This document shows positions 12,420 to 24,129 of a DNA stretch of 64,000 nucleotides, in pieces. The stretch comes from Gentiana macrophylla (lineage: Eukaryota > Streptophyta > Magnoliopsida > Gentianales > Gentianaceae), in contig CM047813.1 in NCBI GenBank assembly GCA_026214975.1, forward strand, positions 36,365,871 through 36,429,870. The letters are read 5' to 3'. The notes beneath the pieces were generated by a model. That model was not told the DNA's origin and did no database searches. It worked only from the letters and a program-made list of their open reading frames with translations. The position numbers and the translations under genes were made by a program. Within the stretch, counting starts at the first letter, position 1. Each line of letters starts with the position of its first letter.

Positions 12420-12800
12420 TTGGGAAGCCATAGGTCGGTCAAAATAATTCTTTTCATCTATTGCTATAAGCTTTCAAAAATTTTCAGGACTTCATCAACT
12501 GTCGTGTATTGCAGATTGTGCTCAGACCAAAACGAATTTACACTTGGTTCCAAAACAAAAATTATAGTGCAGGATGTTTTCTACAACATATCAAAAATCC
12601 AAGTCATTTAGAAGTGTTCAGCTTATTCAAAACAGAATGATAAGTAAGAGTACCGCTGCAGAATTTTCTGAACAGAGTACCCCTCCTTGTTAAACAATTT
12701 GTGAAAAATCCATATTAAAAACTAAATTGACGTAAAGAGAGAAATTGTAGAGAAGACAATTTTCTAAGTGTCTGAAAATTTACAGAATTCTTGGAACAAA
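12420..12800. repeat. Internal duplication in F, copy 2
   Basis: Diverged partner of 11,170-11,560, with the same block order and a similar length. Confidence 0.7.
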
Positions 12801-13213
12801 AAAAAGATAAAACATGACATGTAGAAACGTGAACAAAATCGTTTACTCGTTTTGCATAACACCAAGTTACAAGGAAGTGATTTGAACCAAATGTATCATT
12901 ACGAAAGCATTAAAACCTCCAAAAGAAGGAACACGAGAGAAATATTCGACGATTCCAAAAGGAAAGAGGGATTCTACTAAGGATTCTTGAAAAGAACAAA
13001 ACTTGAGAGGATCACATAAGAGACGTGAGCTTAAAACTCAACTTTGACTTTCGCTGGGAGACTTTTCATTTGATCCTAGTGCAACTTAACCACGGTCTAA
13101 GGATTCCCAACCTACGAGGTTTACCACCAAGATCAAGAGAGATCGAAATGGTTCAAAAGGTCTAAAGAAGTCTTATCACATAGGGGAGAAGCCTAGGAAA
13201 TAAAGGACGCTTC

Positions 13214-13225
13214 GCTCTGATACCA
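13214..13225 (-). promoter_or_regulatory. Primer-binding site of element F (tRNA-iMet type)
   Basis: In element sense 'TGGTATCAGAGC' begins 2 nt after the 5' LTR end ...GGGGCGTTACA. It matches the 3' end of initiator tRNA-Met. Confidence 0.92.
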
Positions 13226-13227
13226 TC

Positions 13228-15327
13228 TGTAACGCCCCGCTCCCAGATACCGAGCCCTTATCCGGAAGAAAAACGTTCGGCGCGTATAGCATAAAATAAA
13301 TCTAATATTATACGCAAGCCTCTACGTCGTCATATCAAATAAAAGCAAACGGAAGCTAAAAAGACTCGGGTAAAAATATACATGCTACTAAGAATAGATA
13401 CAATCATTCTAAAGATGGAAATAATTCACTTACAACAACGATTCTCCAAAGATTACAAAGTACGGTGTCTTGAAAGCACAGCTTGTCTACAAAGTCTAGA
13501 ATTAAAAGTAAAACAAAGCATCGTCGAAAGTCATCCTCGTAGTCCCCAACAAACTCGTGGTCAGCCTGTTCGTCTTCTCACCCCACAATGCATACAATAG
13601 AAAATGCAAAGAAGGTAAGTACAAAGTACTTAGTAAAAGTGAGAAGCTAATGAATAACTAAGTTCCACAACAAAAGGTTCCTTTTATTATTATAATGTTA
13701 TCTTTATGAGAGATCGACTCAATCTTGGGTTCACTCCATGTCCATCAACATGTCATGACTATACGTTTCTAGCTTAACTTATCTTGGTTACATCATCACT
13801 CAAGGACACTATGTATGGCGTTCCTCAGCCTGAAGATATACTTGCTAACTAACGGTGATAAGCACCGATTAGCTCCGGGATCTCCCCGGTACCTTTTGAG
13901 CCAGTAGCGTTGTTCACCTTTTATGAACGTATCACATCGCCAATATGAAATAGTGCATACCGAGAATAGGTGACGTTTTATCTTTTACTACATTTATGTA
14001 ATTATTATTGTGTATTAACTAGCCACCTAAGTGTTTTTAAGTAACCTCCCTCACATACACTACTCTCTTTCCTAGACAACTAGACACGGACAAGGCCTAG
14101 CAATTACACAGACATTGATGAATACTATTTCATCAAAGGACAAGCCCTTTCATACCTTTCCGACGGTCCCGGACTTCAACTCCCTTTAAGAGTACGTCCG
14201 GTGCCGGAACCAAATGCATCAGAAACTCAATCGAGGCTTGTTCAATTTCATTTAGTATTATTAGATCAAGAAATAACATTTAAACTGGACTCATAGCTTA
14301 AAACAACATTTACCCAAAACTGGGTTGAATGCGTGGCATTGCACCTGAAAAGCCCTAAACATGATTTTCTGCAACTTAACGATTTCTAACCCAAATCAAA
14401 CATGTTTAACATCAACTATCACAAAGAAACGGCAGCAAAAACCTGATTAAAACATAACTAAACATCACGTAGCATTCAACATTTTAACTACAACATAAAA
14501 CATGATCCTTGCTACAACTAACACTCAACCTAAACATTGTAAAACCATAATTATTCGTTAGGAAGAGCCTCTTACCTTAATTGCAAAAAATCTTCAAATA
14601 AAAATGCCAAGTAGATCAAGCTACAACTCCCGATCCTCAAACCAAAAACCTATTTGATCAACAAGAAATCCTAAAATCCTATTTCCCTTCAAAAACCGAA
14701 CTGAAAAAGTGTATAGAACTGAAGATTACCTGGATTACTTGCTGTGAAACTATTTTTAGAATGATCTACGCTCCAAGACGTTCGTTTTGACTACTCATGC
14801 CTGCGAAACAGAGCTACAGATTAAAAGATATGAATTTTTGAAGAATCAAACCCGACGGTTACCAAAAACTAGGGCTAAACCGAAAACTTACGAAATAGGG
14901 ATATTTTATTTTCCAAATTTGTGCCTCGTCGCGGTGATCACTTTTCTCTCCTGTGGCATCTTGAAACGATGAACGGATTGGCCGCACGGTTGAAGATTAC
15001 ATTCTGCCGTTTCCAAAACCTCCATGCGTTGTTGCCGTCGTTCCTCTTCTTTTTTTTCAGAATTTTTCCGTGAATCAAAGGAGAAGATTATTGGGATTAA
15101 TTTCCTTAAATACTTGATTAATCTCTTTTATTAATTAATTTCCTTTTAATTAATAATTTTCCTTAAATACCAATTATTATTATCCTTATAATAAGTAGTC
15201 CCTATATTTCTCGTAACAATCTAAAAAAAAGTCCTTTTTAATTAGGTATATCGGGAAACATAATAACTAGGTCGGCGTGACAACACCCAATTACTATTTT
15301 ACCCTTTGATGAAAATTCGGGATATTA
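13228..15327 (-). repeat. 5' LTR of element F
   Basis: 2,100 bp, starting TGTAATATCCC (at 15,327) and ending GGGGCGTTACA (at 13,228) in element sense. It contains a short acidic reading frame near 13,530-13,580 that also exists in two other LTR copies of the family (16,200-16,252 and 17,160-17,225). Confidence 0.92.
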
Positions 15328-16590
15328 CACGCGCACCAAAGTGGAACAGAAACAGGCAGAACACTGCTGCAGTTTTAGCGCATGCCAAAACTGAAGCAGA
15401 ATGTTGTTAAGGTTTTGCTTGTGATTCGACGCGTGCCAAAGAGCTTCAACACGCGCCAAACACCATGTTTGGCCTTTTTTTATTAGTGTTTTAAGCTCTG
15501 GTTTGAGTTTTGATTGTTAATCCTTGATCAAATAACCTTAAATAAACATGACAAAGCCATGATTAATCTTTTGCCGCGTTTAGTCATGGTACCGAATGGA
15601 TTATTCCTAAGAGTTGAAGTTCGAGACCGTCAGAAGAGCGTGAATGGTCTTGTGCTTTGATGAAGTAGAAGTGTAAGTGAGTCTTTCCTTTGAAAACACT
15701 TAGGTGGGTAATTAATGGTTAATAACATACATACTTGCGTAGTTAAAATCATAAACATCAATGAATCTTGGCAAGGCACAAGTCAATATTGCGATGTGTG
15801 TCGTGGTCAGATAAAGTGAATAACTCCGCAGGTTCCTAAGACCCTAGTGTGGAGGGACTTCGCCGAACACACACATTATCGGGACTAGCCCGTGGCTATT
15901 AGTGTATGTGTCGCTAATATGGTGCAGCCAGATGTTTTTGGGTAGCAGCACCATGCGTAGTACCCTTGAATACTTGATGTAACAAAGATAAGCTAAGTAG
16001 AAACAAAGTAGGGTCCTCACGACATGTTGATGAGCATGAAGTGAACCCTAGAGTTTGAGTCATGTTCATGAAAGATAACTTTAATTAATAATAATTTGTT
16101 GTCCTTCCATTATAATACTTAACTATTAAATAGCTTCTACCTTTTACTAACTACGTTTGTACTTACCTCTTTTGCATGTTTGTATGTTTGTTTGTGTGAG
16201 AAGATATGCAAGATGAGCCGGATATTGATGAGGATTTTGAGGATGATGTGTGATCATGCCTTACTATGCTATGCTAGAACTTTTATGCTTTTATATTAAT
16301 TATGTTGTACAACCATAACTATGTTGTTCTTTATTTTCAAGACTTGTTGTACTTTCCTTTTTAGACATCTTGTAAGATAAGTTTACTTCTCAGTTTGTAA
16401 GACTTCGTATTTTGTAAGACTTGGATTCGTTGTTGTAAGTTTTATTTCTATCTTTAGAGTTTGACGGCAATGTAATCTAGTTTCTTTTACGTTTCACCCG
16501 AGTCTTTTTATCTTCTGTTTTGCTTAACTCGAACGTTATTTCCAAATAAGGACTCGGTATCCGGGAACGAGGCCTCGGGTTGAATTTCAA
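15328..16590 (+). repeat. Partial F-family LTR in opposite orientation
   Basis: Homologous in reverse complement to 16,845-18,210. Matching blocks include 'gttgaagttcgagaccgtcagaagagcg...cttgtgctttgatga' (15,615-15,665) and the end block 'aaataaggactcggtatccggg' (16,545-16,566). It begins exactly at the outer edge of F, so F inserted into this LTR or recombined with it. The GCGCRCCAAA words at 15,328-15,460 match those at 18,010-18,190. The final TTACA end is not recognisable. Confidence 0.75.
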
Positions 16591-16844
16591 TTGGTCGAGT
16601 TTTGTTTTTCATTGAGATGGTTGATCGAGATCAAGAAGGAGAAGAAGTTGGATGAAAATAAGATGTAGTAAAGACCGGAAGATTTCACAATAAGATATAT
16701 TTTGGCCTTGTTGTTCAAACTCCATTGAATAGCAACAAAATGTCAATGGTAAATGAAGTTAAATTGAATCCTTTGAAGAAAAGATTCAATTCTGATAAGG
16801 ATGTTGGTATTGTAATTGCTGAACAAGTAGAAAAGCGGAAGAAA
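16591..16844 (+). other. Degenerate coding-like sequence of unknown origin
   Basis: A lysine- and glutamate-rich frame (16,725-16,844, about 40 codons ending 'EQVEKRKK') is cut off by the LTR starting at 16,845. The composition resembles the coiled-coil-like fragment at 24,535-25,250, so both could belong to one older element that later insertions split. No domain is recognised. Confidence 0.3.
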
Positions 16845-19005
16845 TGTAACGCCCCATTCCCGGACACCGAGCCCTTATCCAGAAAAGAAACGTTCGGTAC
16901 GTATAAAATAAAATAAATTCATTTTATACATAAGCCTCTACTACGTCATATCAAATTAAAGCAAACGGAAGCAAAAAGACTTGGGTAAATTTTTTTTTAA
17001 ATGTCCAAGAATAGAAATAACTAAAAATAGAAAATGTAATACTTATTACATCCAAAAAGGAAACCAACGAACCCAAAAGAAATACCGAAAGTAAACTACA
17101 AGTTCCAACAATAATCCAAGTCTATGAAATAAATAAAAACAGAAAATAATCAAGGCCTTCAACTCCGGCGTCCTCAAACGTCGTCATCAAAGTCCTCCTC
17201 GAAATCTTCACCAACCTGTTCGTCTTCTCTCCCCCAAACACATAAATAAACATGCATTCGAGGTAAGTACATTGTACAACTAAGAAGTAGAAGCTAAATT
17301 CAATTAAGGTTATAATTATCATATTTTATTATAAAGATTATCTTAATGAAACCGACTCAATCTAAGGTTCATTCCATGTCCATCAACACGTCATGACTAT
17401 ACATTTCTAACTTAGCTTATCTTTGTTACATCATTACTCAAGGACACTATGCATGGCGTTCATCAACCTGAAGATATACTTGCTAACTACCGGTGATTAG
17501 CACTGATTAGCTCCGGGGTCTCCCCGGTATGCGTATACGTCCGATGAATTTTCTCCACTACCCTTCAGCCGTTTAAGCCTAGTAGCATTGTTCACCTTTT
17601 ATGAACGTATCATATCGCTGATATGAAAGAGTGCCTAACCGAGAATAAATGATGTTTTAGCTTTTATCTACACACATGTAATTATTATTGTGAATTAACT
17701 AGCCACCAAAGTGTTTTCAGATTATTAGTCACCTTATCAGCTCTACTCCCTCACTTAGACAACTAGACACTACATCCTATCAATTACACAGACATTGTTG
17801 AACTCTAGTTCATCAAAGCACAAGCCCTTTCATGCCCTTCTGACGGATCCGAACTTCAACTCCCTTTAAGAGTACATTCGGTGTTTTAACTGAACGAATC
17901 GGAAGTTCAATCAAAGCCTGTGTATGTTTAATTAATGTTATTAGATCAAGACACGTCGTTTAGAACTCACCTCGTTGCTTAAAATATAAGAAATAATCAT
18001 TCAAACAGTGTTGGGGGGGCGCCAACACCTTTGGCGTGCCCCAAAATGCACCAGAGGGTGCTCTAAACTCTCTGTTTCAGGTTCGGGGCACTCCAAAGCT
18101 TTAGGTGTGCGCCAAAACGGCTCCAGACAGTCACTGAATTCTCTGGTTCAGGTTTGGGGCGCGCCAAAGTGTTTGGGGCGCGCCCAAATGGCCAAAAGCG
18201 CTCTGTGCGCGTTTTACATTTCTCTATCGATTTCTAATCCAATCCAAACATGATCTACACGATACTTCTCATAAAAACACCAGAAAATCATACCTTTTAT
18301 GATCCAAAACAACCCTTAACAACATTGAGGCATAATCATTGATACAAAAACGCTCCAAAAGACAACCTAATCACTCTAAACCATAATCAAATCGTAGGAA
18401 GAGCTTCTTACCTTTTAAGCAAGTTAAAAACCAGTCCAAAACTCAGAAAAACAGCAGCAAAAACGATCTCTTTTCTGCAACAACCTATATGATCAATCCG
18501 AAGTTGCATTACAAATCGATCACACGATTCCAAACGATTAAACTACGAAAGGTATGAGTTTTGATCCATCAAACTCATCAAAAACAGCAGGAAATTCGAA
18601 TTTCTTACCTTGAGAAAAGCTCCAACTTTCTGATACCGAAACGACGCTCTCCTTACGACGATTCCGGTGCTTCTCTCAAAACTGAAAACCGTTAAGAATC
18701 GACTCAGAAATCAAAGAAAGTCTCGCAGTCTTTGTTTCTTGCTCTTACACGCAGAAACAGTAAATTGGGGGTTGAAAAATCTGATTAAAAGTTTATGGGA
18801 CTAATTAGGTTTATTTTCCTTAAATAGGAAAATCCCATAATTACCTAATTTCAATGATTTTCCTTAATCACCTTTTTACTAAAATCAGATTTCCTTTTCC
18901 TTAATATATACATATATATCTCGAAAACATATATATAAATATCAAATAATTAAACTCCGAATAAAAGGAACCGAACCCAATATTTCGTTTTCGCAAAACC
19001 CTTCA
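16845..19005 (-). repeat. F-family LTR (solo or truncated)
   Basis: In plus reading it starts TGTAACGCCCC, like 13,228, followed by the same 'ccgagcccttatcc' and 'acgttcgg' blocks. It runs about 2.16 kb, close to the 2.1-kb size of the F LTR. No PBS or internal region flanks it, which suggests a solo LTR or remnant. The expected terminal 'gggatattaca' is not present; the right limit is set by lost similarity. Several 'GGGGCGCGCC(C)AAA' words lie at 18,010-18,190. Confidence 0.7.
18010..18192. repeat. GGCGCGCCAAA word cluster in F-family LTR
   Basis: Five to six variants of a GC-rich word (e.g. 'GGGGCGCGCCAAAGTG', 'GGCGCCAACACCTTTGGCG') are separated by 'ctctgtttcaggttcgggg'-type spacers of about 60 bp. 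GC content is far above that of the surrounding LTR. No clear TATA box was located beside it. Confidence 0.55.
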
Positions 19006-19097
19006 ATATTTGCTTAAGTTTCTAAAAAACAAGCTGAGGAGAGAGCATCAGTTGAAGGGGAAGTTTTTGTGTATAGAACCCTTCAAGAGATGTCATT
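19006..19097 (+). other. Short coding-like fragment before truncated copia LTR
   Basis: About 90 bp with a basic reading frame (KNKLRREHQLKGKF), joined at 19,098 to the middle of the 5' LTR of G. It does not match the missing start of that LTR as seen in the 3' LTR (24,024-24,186). The origin is unclear; it may continue the fragment at 16,591-16,844. Confidence 0.3.
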
Positions 19098-19442
19098 TTG
19101 AGTCAAGATGGAGTCCATCTCAAGTGTTTCAAACTTCGACCAAGAGCTGCATTTATCTGAATCAATTTTATCCTCAATTTAAACTCAGTTTATCCCCAAA
19201 TAATTCCCCAATTTCTGTATTTATCCCAATTGCTGTATTTATCTTCAGGTTAAAACAATTATCCCCAAAAACTAAGTTAAAGTTCGAATAAATTAGCATC
19301 TAGTAGCTTATCTTTTTCTAGGTATAAATTCAGTGGTTCATTTGTAATCAAAACATAGAGAAAATCATCAATAAAGTTTCTTTTTTACCTTTTGCTTCTA
19401 CTTCGTTTCTTGGTTGCCTTCCATCTGTTGCGGTTTCTTTCA
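19098..19442 (+). repeat. 5' LTR of element G (truncated)
   Basis: Matches 24,187-24,534 almost throughout. The right end ...GGTTTCTTTCA abuts the primer site. The left end is a break, not a TG terminus. Confidence 0.9.
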
Positions 19443-19454
19443 TGGTATCAGAGC
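19443..19454 (+). promoter_or_regulatory. Primer-binding site of element G
   Basis: 'TGGTATCAGAGC' directly after the 5' LTR, complementary to initiator tRNA-Met, as is usual for Ty1/copia. Confidence 0.93.
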
Positions 19455-19738
19455 CAAAACCTTTCTGAATTCAAACACAACCAAACAGATCATTGAATCT
19501 GTCCAAACACACACAAATCAAAACACAAACACAAACAGATCTTAGAATCTGTCAAGAACACAATCATAAACAGGTCTCAGAATCTGTCAAAACACAGTTC
19601 TTTTCACACCAAACAGTTGCAGAAACAAACAATCAACTCAAACAGATCCATTCCAGATCTGTCCTCACACACAAACAAGTATCAGCAAGTCTGCTCAAAA
19701 TAATTTCTTTTCAGTAAGAATTACAGGACAAACTCAAG

Positions 19739-20652
19739 ATGTCGACACTCTCTCTGAATGTCAACAGCTTTGTTACACTAAAACTCTCACAAAGTAACTA
19801 TCCTCTGTGGAGAGAGCAGGCCCTAGCACTTGCAGAAAGTCAAGACCTTGTTGGTCATCTGACCAATGAGACTCCAGCACCAGATCAAACCATCAAGAGC
19901 ACTACTGCTGAAGGGACAGAAGTCACAACTCCAAATCAGGAATATCAGAAATGGAAGAAATCTGACAGGCTCTTAAGGGGGTGGCTCATTGGATCACTCT
20001 CTGAGGAATCACTGGGCCTAGTGATAGGCCTAGATACTGCACAAGATGTTTGGAAAGCTTTGAAGGATGCATATGCACAGGACTCCCAAGAAAGGGAGTT
20101 CACTCTCAAGCAACAACTCACCTACTTGAAGAAAGATGAAACTAAGACCATTCTGAGCATATCGAGAGAGTTTAAGGGGGCAGTGGCGATCTGGCTGCCA
20201 TAGGCAAGCAAGTACAAGACTCAGAAAAAGTCTACTCTTTGTTGACCAGTTTGGGGCCAAGCTACGAGGCCTTCACAACTACCATGCTCAAACCACCAAG
20301 GCCAACCTACATAGAGCTAGTGTCACACCTGAAAAGCCTAGATCAGAGAAGAACATGGTTCTCAAACAGTATGAATCAAGTTCATCAAGCACCACAAATG
20401 CCTTACTACATCCAAAATCATGGCAGATCACCACAGCTGCATAGACAACCACCACAGCAAGACAGTAGGTTTGTGTCATCAGGAAGGGGCTTTGAAGCAC
20501 AACAATCACAAGGGAATACAAACATTGGACAAAATCAGAGGAGGCCACCCCCTCCAGGAGAAAGAAGAATGACTCTAGAAGAAAGGGAAAGCTATAGGAA
20601 TGAAAGATGCCAGTATTGTGGTGTTATGGGACACATAGCTAAGATATGCTAG
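19739..20652 (+). pseudogene. copia gag (frameshifted)
   Basis: Nucleocapsid/capsid part of the G polyprotein, which would form the virus-like particle and bind element RNA. The start at 19,739 gives 'MSTLSLNVNSFVTLKLSQSN', followed by YPLWREQ, the usual copia gag opening. The first frame runs to 20,203; an indel in the G-run near 20,178 then moves the frame, which continues through 'SGDLAAIGKQVQDSEKVYSL' and SLGPSYEAF. It ends with a CCHC zinc knuckle, CQYCGVMGHIAKIC. A TAG directly after the knuckle (20,650) sits where related proteins usually read through, consistent with a TGG-to-TAG change. Not functional as read. Confidence 0.92.
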
Positions 20653-21096
20653 TGGGTCCCGAAGAAGGATAGACAAGATCAAGAGTTGCCCCAAGCTTTG
20701 GCTGCCCTCACCTTGGACACATCCATTGCAGATACTGACTGGACCGTGGACACAGGAGCTTCAAACCATATGACAAGTAAGTATAGTATCTTACATAACA
20801 CACACAAACTTACAGGTTCAGAAGGAGTTATCATAGGCAATGGAGACACCCTACCTATAACTGGAATAGGACACACTAATTTAAAACAGAATCATAATAT
20901 CCTGTCATTAAACAATGTCCTGTTAGTTCCAGAATTAACAAAAAACTTACTTTCTGTCAGTCAACTCACAAGTGATCACTCTGTTATTTGTGAATTTACT
21001 AATAATAATGTCTTTGTTAAGGCACAGGACACAGGGGAGATTCTGACAACAGGGAAAAGAAAGGGTGATCTGTATGTTTTACAAAACCAACTTTGA
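20653..21096 (+). pseudogene. copia aspartic protease segment
   Basis: The frame continues after the gag stop and contains the active-site motif VDTGAS followed by NHMTS (about 20,745-20,775), then the NVLLVPELTKNLLSVSQL block typical of the region between protease and integrase in copia polyproteins. The protease would process gag-pol. The frame ends at a TGA (21,094), ahead of the gag-pre-integrase part, so the polyprotein is interrupted here. Confidence 0.92.
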
Positions 21097-22283
21097 ATTA
21101 TATTTCTAAAAGATTCGAGAATAGGTTCAAGCACACTGTGGCATCAGAGGTTGGGACACACACAAATGAATACTGTCCAACAACTGAAGGCTAAAGGTTT
21201 TATTGAAGTTCTAGGGCAAATAAAGACAGACCACATATGTGAGAGCTGTCAGTTAGGCAAACTTAATAAATTTCCTTTTTTTTTGATTCAGAACATATTA
21301 CTACTAGGCCTTTTGAATTGGTACATTGTGATCTTTGGGGACCTGCTCCTGTTAAATCTATTGGTCATTTTTCTTATTATGCAAGTATTGTGGATGATTA
21401 CACCAAATTCACTTGGCTCATACCTTTGATGCATAAGTCAGATTTTTTCACAGCTTATATGCATTTTGAAAAATTAATTAAGAGACAATTTGATCAAGAC
21501 ATTAAAATCTTTCATTCAGACTGTGGCGCAGAGTTCACTAACCACACATTTAGAGATCACTTTCAAAACACAGGGGTTATTCACCAGATGTCATGCCCAC
21601 ACACACCCCAACAGTCTGGAATGGTTGAAAGGAGGCATAGGACCATTAGGGAACTAGGGTTAACCATGTTATTCCATAGCCATGCTCCTTTATATCTATG
21701 GACTGAAGCCTTTGCCACATCTGTTTACATTATGAACAGGGTACCTTCATCCTCTCTAAACAATACTTCACCCTACTCAAAACTGTACAACAGGGATCCT
21801 GTGTATTCCCATCTTAGGGTCTTTGGGACAAGGTGCTATCCTTACACCTGGGACACAAAAAGTAACAAGTTTGATCCCAAAACAGTTCCTTGTATATTCA
21901 TAGGGTATAGCATGCAACATAAAGGCTATAGATGCTACCACCCAACCACAAGGAAGGTCATAATCTCTAGACATGTGGCCTTTGATGAAACCACCTTTCC
22001 CTACAAACCACAAATTCAGTCCTGTCCTACATCTGAACCTCATCCAACTGTAAGCACCTTTTCAGACTGGCTTGACCATCCAGATCCCACACACCACTCC
22101 CCCCACTCACACCTTCCCACTGACATAGAAACCCTTATGCACAACCCCACCACAGAATCCCCTCTACCTAACACCATACCTACACCAGAGACTTCTCAAA
22201 CTAAAATCTACGATCCGGACACACATCCAGTTCTGACCACTATACATGTGACACAACTCACCCCCCCCACCTCCAGAAAATGA
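21097..22283 (+). pseudogene. copia gag-pre-integrase and integrase
   Basis: 21,130-21,290 encodes the gag-pre-integrase zinc region (LWHQRLGH, then CESCQLGKLNKFPF). A T-run at 21,273-21,281 shifts the frame, after which the integrase core reads through to 22,283. The catalytic triad is visible as HCDLWGP, HSDCGAEF and GMVERRHR. The second motif reads SDCGAEF where most copia integrases have SDNGGEF. The core is followed by the VFGTRCYP and FIGYS blocks. The frame ends soon after a C8 run at 22,261. Integrase would insert the cDNA into the genome. Confidence 0.93.
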
Positions 22284-23560
22284 CCACGACCAACTCTCCC
22301 GCACCTCTGAAAATGACACGATTACCCCTGCCTCTCTACTCATCGTGAGGCCTATCCAGACCCCACAACCAATGATGACACTCCTCCATCCACTCCAACT
22401 CCACCTAGCCCTCAAATAGTCACTAGAGGTCAACATGGGATCTTCAAGCCAAACCCCAAGTATGCCCTTCTAGTGTCCATTTTTCCAGACATCCCTAGAG
22501 AACCAAAAACTGTTAAAGAAGCCCTCAAACATCCTGGATGGAGAGCTGCAATGGAAGAGGAACTGAAAGCTCTACATCAGAATAATACTTGGGAACTAGT
22601 ACCTTCCCACCCCAGGATGCATATCCTTGGGTCCAAGTGGGTGTTCAAAGCCAAATTGAGACCTGATGGGACCCTAGATAGGCTCAAATCTAGATTGGTT
22701 GCCAAGGGCTATAATCAAGTGGATGGCATAGACTATCTAGAAACTTTTTCTCCTGTCATTAAGCCAAGTACCATCAAACTTGTCCTGGCCACTGCTCTAA
22801 GCTGCCAATGGGACATCAGACAACTAGATGTTAAGAATGCTTTTCTTCATGGATTTGTCCATGAAGAGATTTACATGGCCCAACCACCTGGCATGCATGA
22901 TCCACAGCTCCCTAATCATGTGTGTAGATTGAAATGTGCTCTCTATGGTCTTAAACAAGCCCCTAGGGCTTGGTTTGACAGATTCAGTGCATATTTACTA
23001 AAGTATGGTTTATACTGTAGCTTGTCTGATCCAAGCCTGTTCGTGTATCACTCTGAATATGGCTCTCTATACTTATTGCTTTATGTGGATGATATGTTAC
23101 TTACAGGGTCTAATCCTAGACTGATTACTTCCTTGATTGATGTTTTACACTCTGAGTATGCTACCCTTCATCATTTTCTTGGTATAGAAATTTCTTATGC
23201 AGGGTCTACATTACATCTCTCCCAGACTCACTATGCACTGACTATTCTGGAAAGAGAACAGATGGTTGATTGCAAACCAGTGGGTACACCCTTGGAGCTC
23301 AAACCTAGCCTAGATCTCTCTTCCCCACTACTGGCAGATCCTACATACTACATACAACTAGTTGGAGCATTGCAATACCTTACATTTACAAGACCAGACA
23401 TCTCCTATAGTGTCAACTATGCATCTCAGTTCTTACAAGCACCTACTCAGGCTCATCTCAAGTTGGTTAACAGAATGCTCAGATATGTCAAATCTACTCT
23501 GCAGTTAGGACTCCAATTCATTGCTAATCCTAATCTTACCCTTTTCTGCCTATTCACATG
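22284..23560 (+). pseudogene. copia reverse transcriptase (RVT_2)
   Basis: After a shifted linker (22,284-22,420) the RT domain reads openly from about 22,420. Landmarks are KPNPKYAL, PREPKTVKEALKHPGW, WKLV-like 'NNTWELVPSHP', GSKWVFKAKL, QLDVKNAFLHG, LYGLKQAPRAWF and the catalytic YVDDMLLTG at 23,082-23,108. Five or so residues expected between LHSEY and HHFLGIE are missing (near 23,160), an in-frame deletion relative to the usual 'MKDLG' stretch. The frame is lost again near 23,550 before RNase H. It would copy element RNA into cDNA; as it stands it is not a single frame with the rest of pol. Confidence 0.94.
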
Positions 23561-24129
23561 CAGATCGGGCTGGTTGCCCTTCTACCAGACGGTCAACTAC
23601 AGGCTACTGCACATTTCTAGGTCCGAATCTCATTTCTTGGTGTGCCAAGAAACAATCTCTAGTGTCCAAATCAAGTATTGAGGCTGAATATCGTGCCATG
23701 GCTCACACTGCTGCTGAACTTACCTTGTTACAGTTCATTTGTGCGGATTTGTGCATCAAACAACCCCAGCCGCCAGTGGTCTACTGTGATAATCTGAGTT
23801 CCCTATATCTCACTGTCAATCCAGTGTTTCACTCACGCTTTAAACACATCGAATTGGACTTCCATTTTGTACGAGAACGAGTGGCTCAAGGCAAACTTGT
23901 CACCAAACACGTTCCTGCTTATCTTCAAGTAGCTGACCTATTCACAAAGCCAGTCACCTGGTATGCACTTCAGCATTTCCTCAGCAAACTATGTCTTCGC
24001 CCCAGCCATAGTTTGAGGGAGGGTGTTAACAAGCAAGACTCAAATTCAGACAAACAATCAAACATTCAGACAGCTACTGAAGATAGGAGAGATAAGGTTG
24101 GCATTTGGAGTGATAAGGTGTTGACTTAA
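23521..24129 (+). pseudogene. copia RNase H and polyprotein end
   Basis: The RNase H domain is seen as DRAGCPSTRRSTTGYC, ISWCAKKQ, SSIEAEYRAMA and YCDN, then KHIELDFHFVRERV and ADLFTKPV, the conserved copia C-terminus. The codons over the polypurine tract give SLREGV, and the frame runs about 106 bp into the 3' LTR to a stop at 24,127. Overlap of the pol end with PPT and LTR is common in copia elements. It joins the RT frame only through an indel near 23,550. Confidence 0.92.
24012..24023 (+). promoter_or_regulatory. Polypurine tract of element G
   Basis: 'TTTGAGGGAGGG' immediately before the 3' LTR start TGTTAACAAG. Confidence 0.9.

Larger units (their letters stand above)
9085..13227 (-). 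other. Internal region of element F without detectable gag-pol
   Basis: Both strands lack frames longer than about 105 codons, and none shows zinc-knuckle, protease, RT, RNase H, integrase or chromodomain motifs. The region holds an internal diverged duplication (about 11,170-11,560 against 12,420-12,800) and the primer-binding site at 13,214-13,225. An autonomous Tekay element would carry roughly 4.5 kb of gag-pol here; what remains is long enough for one but does not read as one. Confidence 0.75.
7467..15327 (-). mobile_element. Element F: Tekay/Del-like LTR retrotransposon, ORF-less
   Basis: A minus-strand element with a full 5' LTR (13,228-15,327), a tRNA-iMet-type primer site, a 4.14-kb internal region, a strong polypurine tract, and a 3' LTR whose far end is lost to element A. 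Ends TGTAATATCCC / TGTAACATCCC and ...GGGGCGTTACA, and the pre-PPT phrase 'GAGGACGAAACCCCTCTTAA', are typical of Tekay/Del chromoviruses. No gag-pol frame is left, and the chromodomain and integrase expected upstream of the tract cannot be seen. It is therefore either heavily decayed or a non-autonomous derivative. Confidence 0.85.

Noticed and set aside
13382..13600. 72-codon plus-strand frame in LTR F
   Set aside because: Opposite strand of the LTR; not conserved in the other two LTR copies, unlike the short acidic frame on the element strand.
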